Assembly (NCBI RefSeq): GCF_013294005.1
Contig: NZ_JABSNK010000001.1
Coordinates: 496,001-560,000, forward strand
Source of the DNA: Flavobacterium gelidicaeli
GTDB taxonomy: Bacteria; Bacteroidota; Bacteroidia; Flavobacteriales; Flavobacteriaceae
Direction: 5' to 3'
DNA: 64,000 bases
Positions within the stretch are counted from its first letter, which is position 1. Every line of letters begins with the position of its first letter. The translations under genes were made by a program, and so were the position numbers. Below the pieces are notes generated by a model. The model was given only the letters and a program-made list of their open reading frames with translations. It was not told the origin of the DNA and made no database searches. Shown here piece after piece: positions 9,679 to 18,841 of this stretch.

Positions 9679-10542
9679 TTATTTCAATGGTACGTAACCT
9701 ACTTCTCCAACAATTTTTTGCCCTGCATCAGATAAAGCAAAATCAACAATTGTTTTTACTTTAGCTGCATTTGTTTTATCAAACATATAAAACAATGGTC
9801 TTGAAATTGGGTATGTTTTATCTTTTGCACTTGCTACAGAAGGCTCGATAAAAGTTTTTCCTTGATCATAAGAAACTGCCAGTTGTTTCACTTCTTTAGT
9901 TTCGTAAGCCAATCCAATGTATCCAATAGCTCCTTTAGTTTGTCCTACTGCTTGGACGATTGCTCCAGTTGCAGGTAAACTCAATATATTTGAAGCATAG
10001 TTTTTCTTGTCTAAAACCTCATCCTTAAAAAACTCATACGTTCCAGAAGAAGATTCTCTTGAATACGCTACAATTTTAGCATCTTCTCCACCTACTTCTT
10101 TCCAATTTGTAATTTGACCTGTAAAGATTTTTTCTAATTGCTCACGTGTTAATTTAGACACTTTATTGGCTGGATTAACAATTACTGTTAATGCATCATA
10201 AGCAATAATTACTTCTTCGATTTCTTTTTTCATTTCAGAGAATTTTAATTTCTCCTCTGTTTTCATATCTCTTGAAGCCATAGCAATATCAGTAGTTCCG
10301 TCAATCAAAGCGGTTAAACCTACACCAGAACCACCACCTACAACAGTTACACTTACATTAGCATCTGCTTTCATTAACTCTTCTGCTTCTTTTTGAGCTA
10401 ATGGCAATACTGTATCACTTCCTTTAATAGTTACTGATACAGCCGCTGATGTGCTTTCAGTTCCTTTATCTTCAGTTTTAGCTTTACCACAACTTAACAT
10501 ACCAATTAATGGTAAGATTAAAAACAATTTAGTTTTGTTCAT
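9679..10542 (-). CDS. pstS: Phosphate-binding lipoprotein PstS
   Basis: 287 residues. Signal peptide with lipobox L-S-C-G, lipidated at C18, so it is anchored in the membrane facing the periplasm. It shows the phosphate-binding hallmarks: IKGSDTVLPLA (39-49), GGGSGVGL (69-76), ASRDM (89-93) and RESSSGTYEF (162-171). It captures phosphate and hands it to PstC/PstA. It lies upstream of pstC on the same strand but is separated from it by a terminator and has its own Pho-box promoter, so it can be made in excess over the membrane part. Its middle section is duplicated in degraded form inside PstC. Confidence 0.96.
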   Translation of the reverse strand: MNKTKLFLILPLIGMLSCGKAKTEDKGTESTSAAVSVTIKGSDTVLPLAQKEAEELMKADANVSVTVVGGGSGVGLTALIDGTTDIAMASRDMKTEEKLKFSEMKKEIEEVIIAYDALTVIVNPANKVSKLTREQLEKIFTGQITNWKEVGGEDAKIVAYSRESSSGTYEFFKDEVLDKKNYASNILSLPATGAIVQAVGQTKGAIGYIGLAYETKEVKQLAVSYDQGKTFIEPSVASAKDKTYPISRPLFYMFDKTNAAKVKTIVDFALSDAGQKIVGEVGYVPLK

Positions 10543-10577
10543 TTTATTTTTTTGTTATTTATTATTCTTATTTTTTA

Positions 10578-10611
10578 CAAAAGTACTACGGCAATGTTAA
10601 CTTTGCGTTAA
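10578..10611 (-). promoter_or_regulatory. Pho-box promoter of pstS
   Basis: Minus strand: TTAACGC (10611-10605), 4 bp, TTAACAT (10600-10594), 8 bp, -7 element TACTTTTG (10585-10578, exact consensus), 35 nt before the ATG. The last repeat is 11 bp nearer to the -7 element than at pstC, so it stays in phase. Confidence 0.7.
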
Positions 10612-10678
10612 GCTACCATTATACAATTTTTACTATTTAGCTTATTTGCATTAATTACTTAACATTAAAAAACGTTAA

Positions 10679-11896
10679 TTAGATTCCTATTTCAACTTGA
10701 AAACGTGCATACCAATTATTATCAACGCTTCCTCCATAATTTTTTATATTATCGTAAGAGAACTCCCCTTGAAGTTTAATTTTATGTCCAAAAATATACT
10801 TAGATAATCCAATGGTGTATTCATCCACATTAGGACTAATGGTTTCAATATCTTTATCCACTTTTTGAGTTGAGAACCTACCTATAATTTGATAATTTGA
10901 AGGAAACAAATAACTCAATTGTGTGTCTACTCCGTGACCTACAAAAACGGCCTGACTTTTAGTAACATCTGTCGCACTTACTGTAATTGGGTTATCAGTC
11001 ATTCTTGACATATAAGCTGCAGAAGCTGCCCATCCTTTGTATTTTAACATCGTATCAAAAAACAACGACTGTAAAGTTCTTGACTCATATAAACTACTTC
11101 CTAACTGTCCTTGAGATCGTAATGCATTATTGTTTTGGCTAAAAGCCCCAGAAATCATCCACTTTACTGATTTCTCTCTCATTAAATCGGCTTCAAAATT
11201 AGAACCGTTTTTAGTAAACGATCCCAAAGGGAACAACTCAACCTTTCCTGTCAATGCAATTCCGTCATCTTTTGTCTTCACCCAGTTCCTACCTTCTCCT
11301 TTAGTAATTGCCCCTTTTAATGCGTAGGCAAAATGAGTTGCATTCCCTTTTGAATAATCTAAAAAGACTCCAAAATCACGGTCAATATTAAACTTTGAAT
11401 TATTGATGGAACGATCTGTAAGTTCTAATGAATTGGACGAAATTACACGTTGGTTATTTCCTGGTAATTTTGTTTGACCAAAACCAATAGTAAAACTTGG
11501 AGTCGCCTTATAAAAAAGTACTCCGTCTAGAATTACATTTCCACTATTCCCTACCACTACTGTACCTATATCTCTTGCCGAAAAACCCAATTCTACTTTA
11601 TAACCAAACCTTGGATTATAAACAAAACCGTCTAGTTTTAAACGCATCCTTCTAATTTCGCCTTCTACAATTCCAGAATTACCTTCTTCTTTACCGTAAC
11701 CTATTCTACTTTGAACTCTAAACCCAATATTTACTTGAAATAAACTGTCTTTTTCGGTAAATCCAAGTTTTTTACTTGAATTAAGATATTGTGATAATTC
11801 TGTTTTTTTAGCAACCTCTTTTACTTCAATTTTATTTTCCTGAGCCGATGTTAATAGCGTAAACAGAAGCACTATACTTAATAAAAATTTCTTCAT
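10679..11896 (-). CDS. OprO/OprP-type phosphate porin A
   Basis: 405 residues. Signal peptide with cleavage after TSAQ, then a barrel of the phosphate-selective porin O/P family: early FQVNIGFRVQSRIGY and GEIRRMRLKLDGFVYNP, middle TDRSINNSKFNIDRDFGVFLD, and an end in ARFQVEIGI. It would let phosphate or other anions cross the outer membrane. It follows its own Pho-box promoter and lies next to a second member of the same family and pstS, so phosphate limitation is the likely inducer. Anion specificity is family knowledge, not tested here. Confidence 0.88.
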   Translation of the reverse strand: MKKFLLSIVLLFTLLTSAQENKIEVKEVAKKTELSQYLNSSKKLGFTEKDSLFQVNIGFRVQSRIGYGKEEGNSGIVEGEIRRMRLKLDGFVYNPRFGYKVELGFSARDIGTVVVGNSGNVILDGVLFYKATPSFTIGFGQTKLPGNNQRVISSNSLELTDRSINNSKFNIDRDFGVFLDYSKGNATHFAYALKGAITKGEGRNWVKTKDDGIALTGKVELFPLGSFTKNGSNFEADLMREKSVKWMISGAFSQNNNALRSQGQLGSSLYESRTLQSLFFDTMLKYKGWAASAAYMSRMTDNPITVSATDVTKSQAVFVGHGVDTQLSYLFPSNYQIIGRFSTQKVDKDIETISPNVDEYTIGLSKYIFGHKIKLQGEFSYDNIKNYGGSVDNNWYARFQVEIGI

Positions 11897-11930
11897 TTTA
11901 ATTATTTGTTATTGTTGTGTTATTGCCGTG

Positions 11931-11986
11931 CAAAATTAATGTTAATAAAGACCTTAAGCATTAAGACAAGGTTAACATAACGATAA
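11931..11986 (-). promoter_or_regulatory. Pho-box promoter of porin A
   Basis: Minus strand: TTATCGT (11986-11980), TTAACCT (11975-11969), TTAATGC (11964-11958), each 11 bp apart, then 19 bp and the -7 element TAATTTTG (11938-11931). The 19-bp spacing equals that at pstC. A further TTAACAT directly abuts the -7 element and is out of phase. Confidence 0.62.
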
Positions 11987-12098
11987 GCTAAGGTCAATAA
12001 AAGTAACTAAGTATTTAATAAATAGACAGTTAATAAATAACAACTAAATAACAGAATGGTTTCAATTCAAATTAATTGCCTAAATTATAGACATAAAA

Positions 12099-12134
12099 AA
12101 ACTTCAAACACTTTTTTAAAAGCATTTGAAGTTT
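12099..12134 (-). terminator. Terminator after porin B
   Basis: AAACTTCAAA (12099-12108) and TTTGAAGTTT (12125-12134) pair perfectly; the A-run at 12094-12100 gives a T tail on the minus strand. It sits 19 nt after the porin B stop. Confidence 0.75.
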
Positions 12135-12152
12135 ATATTATATTATTTTGAT

Positions 12153-13448
12153 CTAAAAATTAAACTGCGCTTGTAATCGCAATAAATTTCCTTTTTGCCT
12201 ATTGTCTTTAAGTGCGCTATCTTCAAATGTCCTGTCAGCAATCACATAAGTAGCCGTTAACTCAAACGCTTTAAAAGGCTGCCACTCTAATCCCAACTCA
12301 TAATCTCTCACTGTATAACTTCTAGCATCTTTCTCAAATTTCTTTCCGCCATCGTAATACTGAAATTTAGCAAATGGATATAGCAATTGATTTTTTGGTA
12401 AATCCCACTTGTAATTTAGTGTGATATACCCTCCTTCTAAATGCGATACATCAACTGAATTGGTCAGCTTATTGTAACGAGGTCCTTTACCAATATTATA
12501 TTCTGTTTGAATACCAAATGGTTTTGGATACAATACAAAAGAGGCCGCTATTCTTTGGTCTAAAGTGTTTTGCTTGTTATTTACTGTCACCCCTGATGAA
12601 ATTTCGCTTCCAAAAGCCCACTTACCCGTATATGCTTGAATTCCTGGTTCAATAATTTGATTTCCTATTACAAATGGATAACTCACTCTCGTCACAACAT
12701 GTAGATTTCTATTCCCTTCTGATTTATTTGAGGTTTGCCCATTGTAAGCTCCAAATGCAAAAACACCATAATCTCCTGATCCTTTATACCCATCTTTGAC
12801 AAGCATAGCAAAACGCTCTCTTATTTCGCTTGGCGCCCAATAGAAAAATGCTCCTAAATCACGCTCATTTGCAACAGCACTGTTCAAGGCATCGTTACGG
12901 TCTAGAGTCAATCGATTTTGACTTGATTGCATGTTTTCAAATCCAAAAGGAACTTTACTTTGTCCTATCCTTACTCTGTACTCCTTCTTTTTATCAAATG
13001 ATAAGTCAAAATAAGCATCTCGTAATTGCAAAAAATTATTAACTCCACTAGACGGTGAACTGGCTAGATCTGGCTGAATGTAGAAATATACATTAGGGTG
13101 TATTTGTCCTGAAAATACAATACGTGCTCGTCTAATAAAGAATCCATTGTTTGATTTCACGTCGTCACCAATCGCAGTCGTACCCCAGGATTTATCACAT
13201 TGCTCACAGGATACTTTGTCATTTGTAGATAACAAACCGTTGTACCTCACTTGCGCATAACCCCTAATACTAATTTTATCATACCATTGGGCATCCTTTT
13301 TGGGCTTTGCTTTTTCTTCAGCTGCCTTTACTTTGTTGATAGAGTCCAAAACACGAACCACCTCTTTTGTGATAATGTCCTTACTCAGTTCTTGCGCCTG
13401 AAGCATTCCTGTACTAATTATACAAAGTGCAATTAAAAGTTTTTTCAT
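12153..13448 (-). CDS. OprO/OprP-type phosphate porin B
   Basis: 431 residues. Signal peptide ending GMLQAQ, a short charged stretch rich in lysine and glutamate (about 20-55), then the porin O/P barrel: ISIRGYAQVRYNG, FFIRRARIVFSGQIHPNVYFYIQPD, RIGQSKVPFGFENMQSSQNRL, and an end LLRLQAQFNF with terminal phenylalanine. A CEQC pair near residue 81 lies in a predicted surface loop and is unusual for a porin. It is a paralogue of porin A, transcribed separately from its own Pho-box promoter. Confidence 0.88.
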   Translation of the reverse strand: MKKLLIALCIISTGMLQAQELSKDIITKEVVRVLDSINKVKAAEEKAKPKKDAQWYDKISIRGYAQVRYNGLLSTNDKVSCEQCDKSWGTTAIGDDVKSNNGFFIRRARIVFSGQIHPNVYFYIQPDLASSPSSGVNNFLQLRDAYFDLSFDKKKEYRVRIGQSKVPFGFENMQSSQNRLTLDRNDALNSAVANERDLGAFFYWAPSEIRERFAMLVKDGYKGSGDYGVFAFGAYNGQTSNKSEGNRNLHVVTRVSYPFVIGNQIIEPGIQAYTGKWAFGSEISSGVTVNNKQNTLDQRIAASFVLYPKPFGIQTEYNIGKGPRYNKLTNSVDVSHLEGGYITLNYKWDLPKNQLLYPFAKFQYYDGGKKFEKDARSYTVRDYELGLEWQPFKAFELTATYVIADRTFEDSALKDNRQKGNLLRLQAQFNF

Positions 13449-13476
13449 GGTGGAATAGATTCTTAATTTTTTTTAG

Positions 13477-13510
13477 CAAAGATGCTATTGCATTGTAAAG
13501 TTAATGTTAC
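13477..13510 (-). promoter_or_regulatory. Pho-box promoter of porin B
   Basis: Minus strand: GTAACAT (13510-13504), 4 bp, TTTACAA (13499-13493), 8 bp, CATCTTTG (13484-13477, one mismatch to TAnnTTTG). The layout is the same as at pstS and at the TonB receptor gene. Confidence 0.6.
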
Positions 13511-13671
13511 CGAATTATTAAAAAATTAACTTAATTTTTACAATTTTTTAACCCTATAAAAACCAAAATATAACCTACAAAAAATCTAAAAATCCTTTAA
13601 TTTACAGTGCTTTTAAAAGAGTAACTACACTTAAAAAAAAGAAACACTTCCAATCTACTATGAACTGTTTT

Positions 13672-14598
13672 TTACTTTTTATCTTTAATCCATTTAAAAG
13701 AATCATCTATAATGCGCTCTTTATGGTTTTGGATAAACTCCAAATAAGCACTTGCGACCGGAGAAAACTTCTTTCCTTTTAACCAAATCAAATTCCAATT
13801 TGACTTTATAGGTAATCCTTTTACCGGTACAATTTGCAAACTCCCATTATTGAGTTCGTTTTTCACCCCTATTAATGGCATAATAGAGCAACCCAATCCC
13901 GCCAAAACAGCTTGCTTTACCGCTTCATTTCCTGTGAGTTCTACTTTTTTAGGAACATTGAGATTATTGTTATCAATAAATTTCTCCATCACATAGCGCG
14001 TTCCTGAACCCTCCTCACGGTAAATAACAGCCAGTTCCTCTAAAACAGAAACTTCATATTTTTTTTTATCTAAAGTTTGACTTGCGTTTACCATCATATA
14101 AAGTTCATTAGGTAACAGTTCTACTTTTTCAATTTGTATTGAATCTGGCAAAACCGAAACCAAGGAAAAGTCGACTTCATTGTGCTCTAAACTTTCTAGG
14201 ACCTGCTTTTTATTGGTTACATCCAAAATCAAATCTACTCCCGGATTGTTTTTCAAAAAATCAGAAAGAAAATAAGGCATAACATATTTACCAGTAGAAA
14301 CAATAGAAATTTTTAAGCGTCCGCTCAATTCCCCTTTGTAAGACAAGGTTTTGTAATTAATCGCTTCTACTTCATTAAGTACCTTCTCAGCAGCGACAGC
14401 GATCTCTTGTCCAAAATCAGTAACATACAGTTTCCTGCCAATTACCTCCGTCAATGGAAATTCAAATTGATCTTGAAAATTTTTTAACTGTATCGAAACA
14501 GCTGGTTGTGTAAGATGTAGTTCTACAGCGGCCTTAGTAATGCTCTTGTTTTGAGCCACCTTTAAAAAAACATATAACTGATGCAAAGTATAGTTCAT
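13672..14598 (-). CDS. LysR-family transcriptional regulator
   Basis: 308 residues, standard LysR size. Winged helix at 1-60 with SITKAAVELHLTQPAVSIQLKNFQ (split: SITKAAVELHLTQ, then PAVSIQLKNF), then a co-inducer domain with two periplasmic-binding-like lobes (about 90-300). It is divergent from a small gene, tsaC and an SbtA-type bicarbonate transporter. LysR proteins usually control the divergent unit, and the CbbR/CmpR/CcmR branch controls CO2 and bicarbonate genes, so control of sbtA is a fair guess. The effector is unknown. Confidence 0.88.
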   Translation of the reverse strand: MNYTLHQLYVFLKVAQNKSITKAAVELHLTQPAVSIQLKNFQDQFEFPLTEVIGRKLYVTDFGQEIAVAAEKVLNEVEAINYKTLSYKGELSGRLKISIVSTGKYVMPYFLSDFLKNNPGVDLILDVTNKKQVLESLEHNEVDFSLVSVLPDSIQIEKVELLPNELYMMVNASQTLDKKKYEVSVLEELAVIYREEGSGTRYVMEKFIDNNNLNVPKKVELTGNEAVKQAVLAGLGCSIMPLIGVKNELNNGSLQIVPVKGLPIKSNWNLIWLKGKKFSPVASAYLEFIQNHKERIIDDSFKWIKDKK

Positions 14599-14622
14599 AA
14601 AAATATTTTATGGATTTCATTA

Positions 14623-14664
14623 CAAATATAAATAAAAACAAATGGATTGACCGTTTTACATTTG
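14623..14664. promoter_or_regulatory. Divergent -7 elements between lysR-type gene and 102-aa gene
   Basis: Minus strand TATATTTG (14630-14623) reads toward the LysR gene; plus strand TACATTTG (14657-14664) reads toward the 102-aa gene. Both match TAnnTTTG exactly. They are only 26 bp apart, so one bound regulator could affect both directions. Confidence 0.55.
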
Positions 14665-14687
14665 CAGCAAATTAAACAATCAAAGCA

Positions 14688-14996
14688 ATGAAAACAGAAA
14701 AAGAATTACAGTTCCAATTAGTTGAAGGGGAATACGCGCCGCTTGAAGCTAAGAAAATCTTACTAGGATTAATAAACAGCAAAATCAACTTTCATCAATT
14801 AGAACATTTTAGTAACGAAATTAGATTTAACGAAAAAAATTCGCACTCAAAACTTAGAGTTGAATTGCTTACCGATGCCGCAGACAATATTTCGGATTTA
14901 GTCGCTTATTCTACAGCAAATAACATGCAATTTAAAATAGAGGGTAATATACAAATTACCTTAGTTCCTATTGAAAAAACAGCATTAAAAGCATAA
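14688..14996 (+). CDS. Conserved small protein of unknown function (102 aa)
   Basis: 102 residues, no signal peptide or membrane segment, mixed alpha/beta character (alternating hydrophobic strands around 62-96, VELLTDAADNISDLVAYS then IEGNIQITLVP). A real gene is supported by an exact -7 element 23 nt upstream, clean start, and position at the head of the tsaC-sbtA unit. Cyanobacterial SbtA has a small PII-like partner (SbtB) of about the same size, but I see no PII T-loop or C-terminal signature here. An analogous small regulator of the transporter is speculation based only on position. Confidence 0.75.
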   Translation: MKTEKELQFQLVEGEYAPLEAKKILLGLINSKINFHQLEHFSNEIRFNEKNSHSKLRVELLTDAADNISDLVAYSTANNMQFKIEGNIQITLVPIEKTALKA

Positions 14997-15040
14997 AACT
15001 AACGCAATAAACCCACTCTAAAAGATTTTAAAATTTAAAA

Positions 15041-16000
15041 ATGGCCTTAATTAGCTCTTCAATACCAGACGCCGCTTCACTTTTAAATCAAAACGAAATT
15101 GTAGCTATTCCTACTGAAACGGTTTACGGTCTGGCAGGCAATGCTTTTAGTGCAATCGCTCTCAAAAAGATTTTCGAATTGAAACAACGACCATTTTACA
15201 ATCCGCTCATTGTACATATCAAATCGGTTGATGATTTAAAGTTGATTGCTGCCGAAATTCCTAAAAAAGCACAAGTACTAGCCGATACTTTTTGGCCTGG
15301 ACCCTTGACTTTGGTTCTAAAAAAGCAAGCAAACATTCCGGATCTCGTAACTGCAGGAAAAGACACTGTTGCGATTCGAGTTCCCAATCACCCAGTCGCA
15401 TTATCTCTTTTGAAACAATTGAACTTTCCGCTGGCGGCGCCAAGTGCAAATCCGTTTGGTTCCATAAGTCCAACCAAAGCATCTCATGTTGCCAACTATT
15501 TTAGTACATCATCATTGACGGTTTTAGAAGGAGGCGAATGTCGCAGCGGGATAGAATCGACTATAATAGGATTTGAAAATGAATCGGCTGTTTTATATCG
15601 ACTAGGATCTGTGACAATTGAAGAAATTGAAGCTGTAATTGGCACATTAAAAATCAACAGGCATTCAGAAGAAGCACCAGCTGCACCAGGAATGTTGTCT
15701 AGACATTATGCGCCAAAAACACAAACCATCTTAACTACAAATATCAGCGAAACGCTGTCTCTATTTAAAACAAAAAGAATTGGCTTATTGACTTTTCGAG
15801 ATCGGCATGACGATCAAAACATCGTGACCCAAAAAGTATTATCTACCAATGGAAATTTGGCGGAAGCCGCAACCCACTTGTATGACGCATTACACCAACT
15901 AGATCAATTGCAACTAGATGTTATTATTGCCGAAAAATTTCCAAAACATGGTTTGGGACGCTCCATTAATGACCGACTAGAACGTGCAACAAAAAAATAA
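15041..16000 (+). CDS. tsaC: Threonylcarbamoyl-AMP synthase, Sua5 type
   Basis: 319 residues: an N-terminal YrdC domain (about 1-200) plus the C-terminal Sua5 domain (about 225-319), so the long Sua5 form rather than the short TsaC. It makes L-threonylcarbamoyl-AMP from threonine, bicarbonate and ATP for the t6A37 tRNA modification. Seen: IPTETVYGLAGNAF (22-35), KQRPFYNPLIVHI, TFWPGPLTLV, APSANPFGSISPT and STIIGF, then PAAPGMLSRHYAPKT in the linker. It uses bicarbonate, as its neighbour sbtA transports it, an interesting though possibly accidental link. Confidence 0.94.
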   Translation: MALISSSIPDAASLLNQNEIVAIPTETVYGLAGNAFSAIALKKIFELKQRPFYNPLIVHIKSVDDLKLIAAEIPKKAQVLADTFWPGPLTLVLKKQANIPDLVTAGKDTVAIRVPNHPVALSLLKQLNFPLAAPSANPFGSISPTKASHVANYFSTSSLTVLEGGECRSGIESTIIGFENESAVLYRLGSVTIEEIEAVIGTLKINRHSEEAPAAPGMLSRHYAPKTQTILTTNISETLSLFKTKRIGLLTFRDRHDDQNIVTQKVLSTNGNLAEAATHLYDALHQLDQLQLDVIIAEKFPKHGLGRSINDRLERATKK

Positions 16001-16021
16001 ATCTATCTTAAAAAACTTAAA

Positions 16022-16984
16022 ATGAACTTTGACTTACTACTTGAAAACATCACTAATCCAGCCTTACTCTTTTTCTTACTTGGTATCATCGCTGTTCGTT
16101 TAAAAAGTGATTTAGAAATCCCAAAAAACTCTTCAAAATTCATCTCGCTTTACCTGCTTTTCTCCATCGGTTTTAAAGGAGGTCAGGAATTGGCGCATAG
16201 TTATTTCACGCTGGATATTATTTGGTCTGTTGCATTTGGAATCTTAATTGCAGTGCTTATTCCGTTCTATAGTTTCTTTATTCTAAAAAGGTATTTTAGT
16301 ATCGAAAACTCTGGCGCTATCGCTGCTGCGTATGGCTCTGTAAGCGCAGTAACATTTGTGACCGCCATAACTTTTTTAGAAATGCAAAACTACACTTTTA
16401 GCGGGCATATGGTTGCCGTTATGGCACTTATGGAAGCGCCAGCAATAATTGTGGGTGTAATTTTAATTCGATTGTATAATAAAAACGAAATTCATAGCAC
16501 CAAAATGAGTTCGCTGGTAAAACATTCTTTTACTAATGGTAGTGTGCTTTTAATTACAGGAAGTTTGATCATAGGTCTTTTGGCAAGCGATCAACAAGCT
16601 TTGGGAATCAAACCTTTTACAACAGATATGTTCAAAGGATTTCTAGCGATATTTTTACTAGACATGGGAATTGTAAGTGGTCGTAAATTGAATGACTTTT
16701 TTAAAAGTGGTTGGTTCAGTTTTTTCTTTGCCATTATTATTCCATTGATCAACGGAATCATTGTAGCTTATGTCACTCATTTTATAACAGACGATATTGG
16801 TAACCGATTTATATTTGCAGTTCTCGCTTCGAGTGCTTCCTATATTGCAGTTCCTGCCGCAATGAAGATTGCGGTACCAAAGGCAAATCCAGGTATTTTT
16901 TTACCTATGGCGCTGGCAATAACCTTCCCTTTTAATATCACCTTTGGGATGCCTATTTACCTATCTATAGTATTGTGTAGTTAA
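16022..16984 (+). CDS. sbtA: Sodium-dependent bicarbonate transporter, SbtA family
   Basis: 320 residues with about ten membrane segments. Recognisable SbtA segments: LKSDLEIPKNSSKFISLYLL (27-46), FSIGFKGGQELAHS, AAAYGSVSAVTFVTA, ALMEAPAIIVGVIL, FLLDMGIVSGRKL and ASSASYIAVPAAMKIAVPKANPG. It is shorter than the cyanobacterial proteins of about 370, as in many heterotrophs. Start 21 nt after tsaC, probably co-transcribed. Predicted to import bicarbonate with sodium for carboxylation reactions. A bidirectional terminator follows. Confidence 0.85.
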   Translation: MNFDLLLENITNPALLFFLLGIIAVRLKSDLEIPKNSSKFISLYLLFSIGFKGGQELAHSYFTLDIIWSVAFGILIAVLIPFYSFFILKRYFSIENSGAIAAAYGSVSAVTFVTAITFLEMQNYTFSGHMVAVMALMEAPAIIVGVILIRLYNKNEIHSTKMSSLVKHSFTNGSVLLITGSLIIGLLASDQQALGIKPFTTDMFKGFLAIFLLDMGIVSGRKLNDFFKSGWFSFFFAIIIPLINGIIVAYVTHFITDDIGNRFIFAVLASSASYIAVPAAMKIAVPKANPGIFLPMALAITFPFNITFGMPIYLSIVLCS

Positions 16985-17004
16985 TAATACCATTAATTTA
17001 ACAG

Positions 17005-17040
17005 AAAAAGGCTGTTTCTAAATCTCGAAACAGCCTTTTA
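17005..17040. terminator. Bidirectional terminator between sbtA and the histidine kinase
   Basis: AAAAGGCTGTTTC (17006-17018) and GAAACAGCCTTTT (17027-17039) pair perfectly over 13 bp with an 8-nt loop, with A and T runs for both directions. It serves the convergent sbtA and kinase genes. Confidence 0.9.
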
Positions 17041-17045
17041 CTATT

Positions 17046-18107
17046 TTATTTATTAACCACTTTTTCGATGGTAAAAGAAAACTCAGAACCAATACCAAAT
17101 TCACTTTCTACATATATCTTCTCTTTGTGAGCTTCTATAATATGTTTCACAATGGCGAGCCCTAATCCAGAACCGCCCTCTGATCGTGAACCGCTTTTAT
17201 TGACGCGATAAAAACGTTCAAAAAGTCGTGGGATATTTTGTTTTTCAATTCCTTCACCGTTATCACTTATTCGAACAAGAACTTTTTTCTTAGTTAAGTT
17301 TACTACAGCAACCTCTGTAGTCCCCTCTTTTTTTCCGTATTTAATAGAGTTTACAATTAAGTTCTCTATTACTTGCTGCACTCTATCTTTATCAGCTCTA
17401 ACAAAATTAGGCTGGATGTGGTAGTTTTCGAATGCTAAAGTTATTTTCTTTTTCTCAGCTTTCATTTCCAACAAATCAAAAACATTTTGAATTAGCTCCA
17501 CAATATCAAACTCAGAATAATCTAAATTCAAATCGCCCACTTCAAGCTTGGTAATCATATCAAGATCTTCAACAATATAGATTAAACGTTCTACTCCTTT
17601 TTCGGCACGTTTTAGGTATTTTTTTCTAATGGCTTTGTCTTCCATTGCTCCGTCCAGAAGTGTCGAAATATACCCTTGAACTGTAAATAAAGGCGTTTTT
17701 AATTCATGCGAAACATTACCTAAGAATTCCCTCCTATACTGTTCTCTTACTTGCAACATTTCTATTTCCAGTTTTTTATCAGTAGCAAACTTCTTTACTT
17801 CTCTAGTCAATGTTTCCATATCTGTAGTGATGGGTTGATTGATAAAAGTACTAGATTCTAAAAGCGAGACATCATCATAAATCTTTTTTACGCGTCGGTA
17901 TATAAAATGCTCCACACGGTATTGTAAAACTAAAAATGAGAAAACATAAATTATAAATATAAAAACCATCCCAAATAAGAACAGCTTTTGAAGATCATTC
18001 TCAAAAATAATACTAGCGAGCAACACAGCAAATGCTGTTGCAAAAACGCTAATGAACAATGCGGATTTTACAGCGAATTTATAGGTTTTTTTAAAACTTA
18101 TTTTCAT
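17046..18107 (-). CDS. phoR: PhoR-like sensor histidine kinase
   Basis: 353 residues. Two membrane segments (about 13-34 and 41-62), no PAS domain, HisKA with SHELKTPLFTVQGYIS (phospho-acceptor H134), then a HATPase with NLIVNSIKYG, DNGEGI, RFYRVNKSGSR and GGSGLGLAIVKH. It phosphorylates the response regulator encoded 50 nt upstream on the same strand. The absence of a sizeable periplasmic sensor fits PhoR, which senses through the Pst transporter and PhoU. The flanking phosphate genes and Pho boxes support the phoR assignment, which remains inferred. Confidence 0.85.
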   Translation of the reverse strand: MKISFKKTYKFAVKSALFISVFATAFAVLLASIIFENDLQKLFLFGMVFIFIIYVFSFLVLQYRVEHFIYRRVKKIYDDVSLLESSTFINQPITTDMETLTREVKKFATDKKLEIEMLQVREQYRREFLGNVSHELKTPLFTVQGYISTLLDGAMEDKAIRKKYLKRAEKGVERLIYIVEDLDMITKLEVGDLNLDYSEFDIVELIQNVFDLLEMKAEKKKITLAFENYHIQPNFVRADKDRVQQVIENLIVNSIKYGKKEGTTEVAVVNLTKKKVLVRISDNGEGIEKQNIPRLFERFYRVNKSGSRSEGGSGLGLAIVKHIIEAHKEKIYVESEFGIGSEFSFTIEKVVNK

Positions 18108-18157
18108 TTATAGTAGGTAGATTATTTAATAAAAGAGTTTGATAAACAACTACTTGC

Positions 18158-18841
18158 CTACACTTCAAACTTATAACCTACTCCTTTTATTGTTTTAAAA
18201 AAATCTTCACCTATTTTTTCACGTAGTTTTCTAATATGTACGTCTATTGTCCTACCACCTACAACAACCTCGTTACCCCAAACTTTATCTAGAATTTCAT
18301 CACGTTTAAAAACTTTTCCTGGTTTTGAAGCTAATAAATAGAACAATTCAAATTCTTTTCTTGGCAATGATATTTCTACACCGTCTTGAACAATTTTATA
18401 TTCTTCTCTATTGATTTCGATTCCGCCTACGTTTAAGGTTTCGCTATTTTGCTCTTTTTCCTTTAATCGTCTTAACAATGCTTTTACTTTGCTAACTAAC
18501 AATTTTGGTTTTATTGGTTTAGTGATATAATCATCTGCACCAGCATCAAAACCGGCAACTTGAGAGTAATCTTCGCTGCGAGCAGTTAAAAAAGTTATGA
18601 TAACATTACTTAATTCAGGGATTTTTCTAATGTTCTCACAAGCTTCCATTCCATCCATTTCTGGCATCATTACATCCATAATAATTAAGTCAGGCACTTC
18701 TTTTTTGGCTTTAGCTATAGCTTCTTTACCATTTGCAGCAGTAAAAATTTGATATCCTTCTTGGGTTAAATTATACCCTACTATTTCTAAGATATCCGGC
18801 TCATCATCAACAAGTAAGATCTTTGTGTGTTTTTTTTTCAT
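18158..18841 (-). CDS. phoB: PhoB-like response regulator
   Basis: 227 residues from the ATG at 18841; the frame is open three codons further to a TTG, less likely the start. Receiver domain with the acidic pair in LVDDEPD and phospho-acceptor D56 in LIIMDVMMPEMDG, then TARSEDY and K in ITKPIKP. The C-terminal OmpR/PhoB winged helix includes SLPRKEFELFYLLA and VVGGRTIDVHIRKLREKIG. It is the natural candidate to bind the 11-bp phased heptamers found at six promoters in this window. No such repeats are seen clearly before its own start. Confidence 0.88.
   Translation of the reverse strand: MKKKHTKILLVDDEPDILEIVGYNLTQEGYQIFTAANGKEAIAKAKKEVPDLIIMDVMMPEMDGMEACENIRKIPELSNVIITFLTARSEDYSQVAGFDAGADDYITKPIKPKLLVSKVKALLRRLKEKEQNSETLNVGGIEINREEYKIVQDGVEISLPRKEFELFYLLASKPGKVFKRDEILDKVWGNEVVVGGRTIDVHIRKLREKIGEDFFKTIKGVGYKFEV

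Noticed and set aside
14688..14996. 102-residue protein as SbtB (PII-like)
   Set aside because: Size and position fit, but no PII T-loop, B-loop or C-loop pattern is visible.
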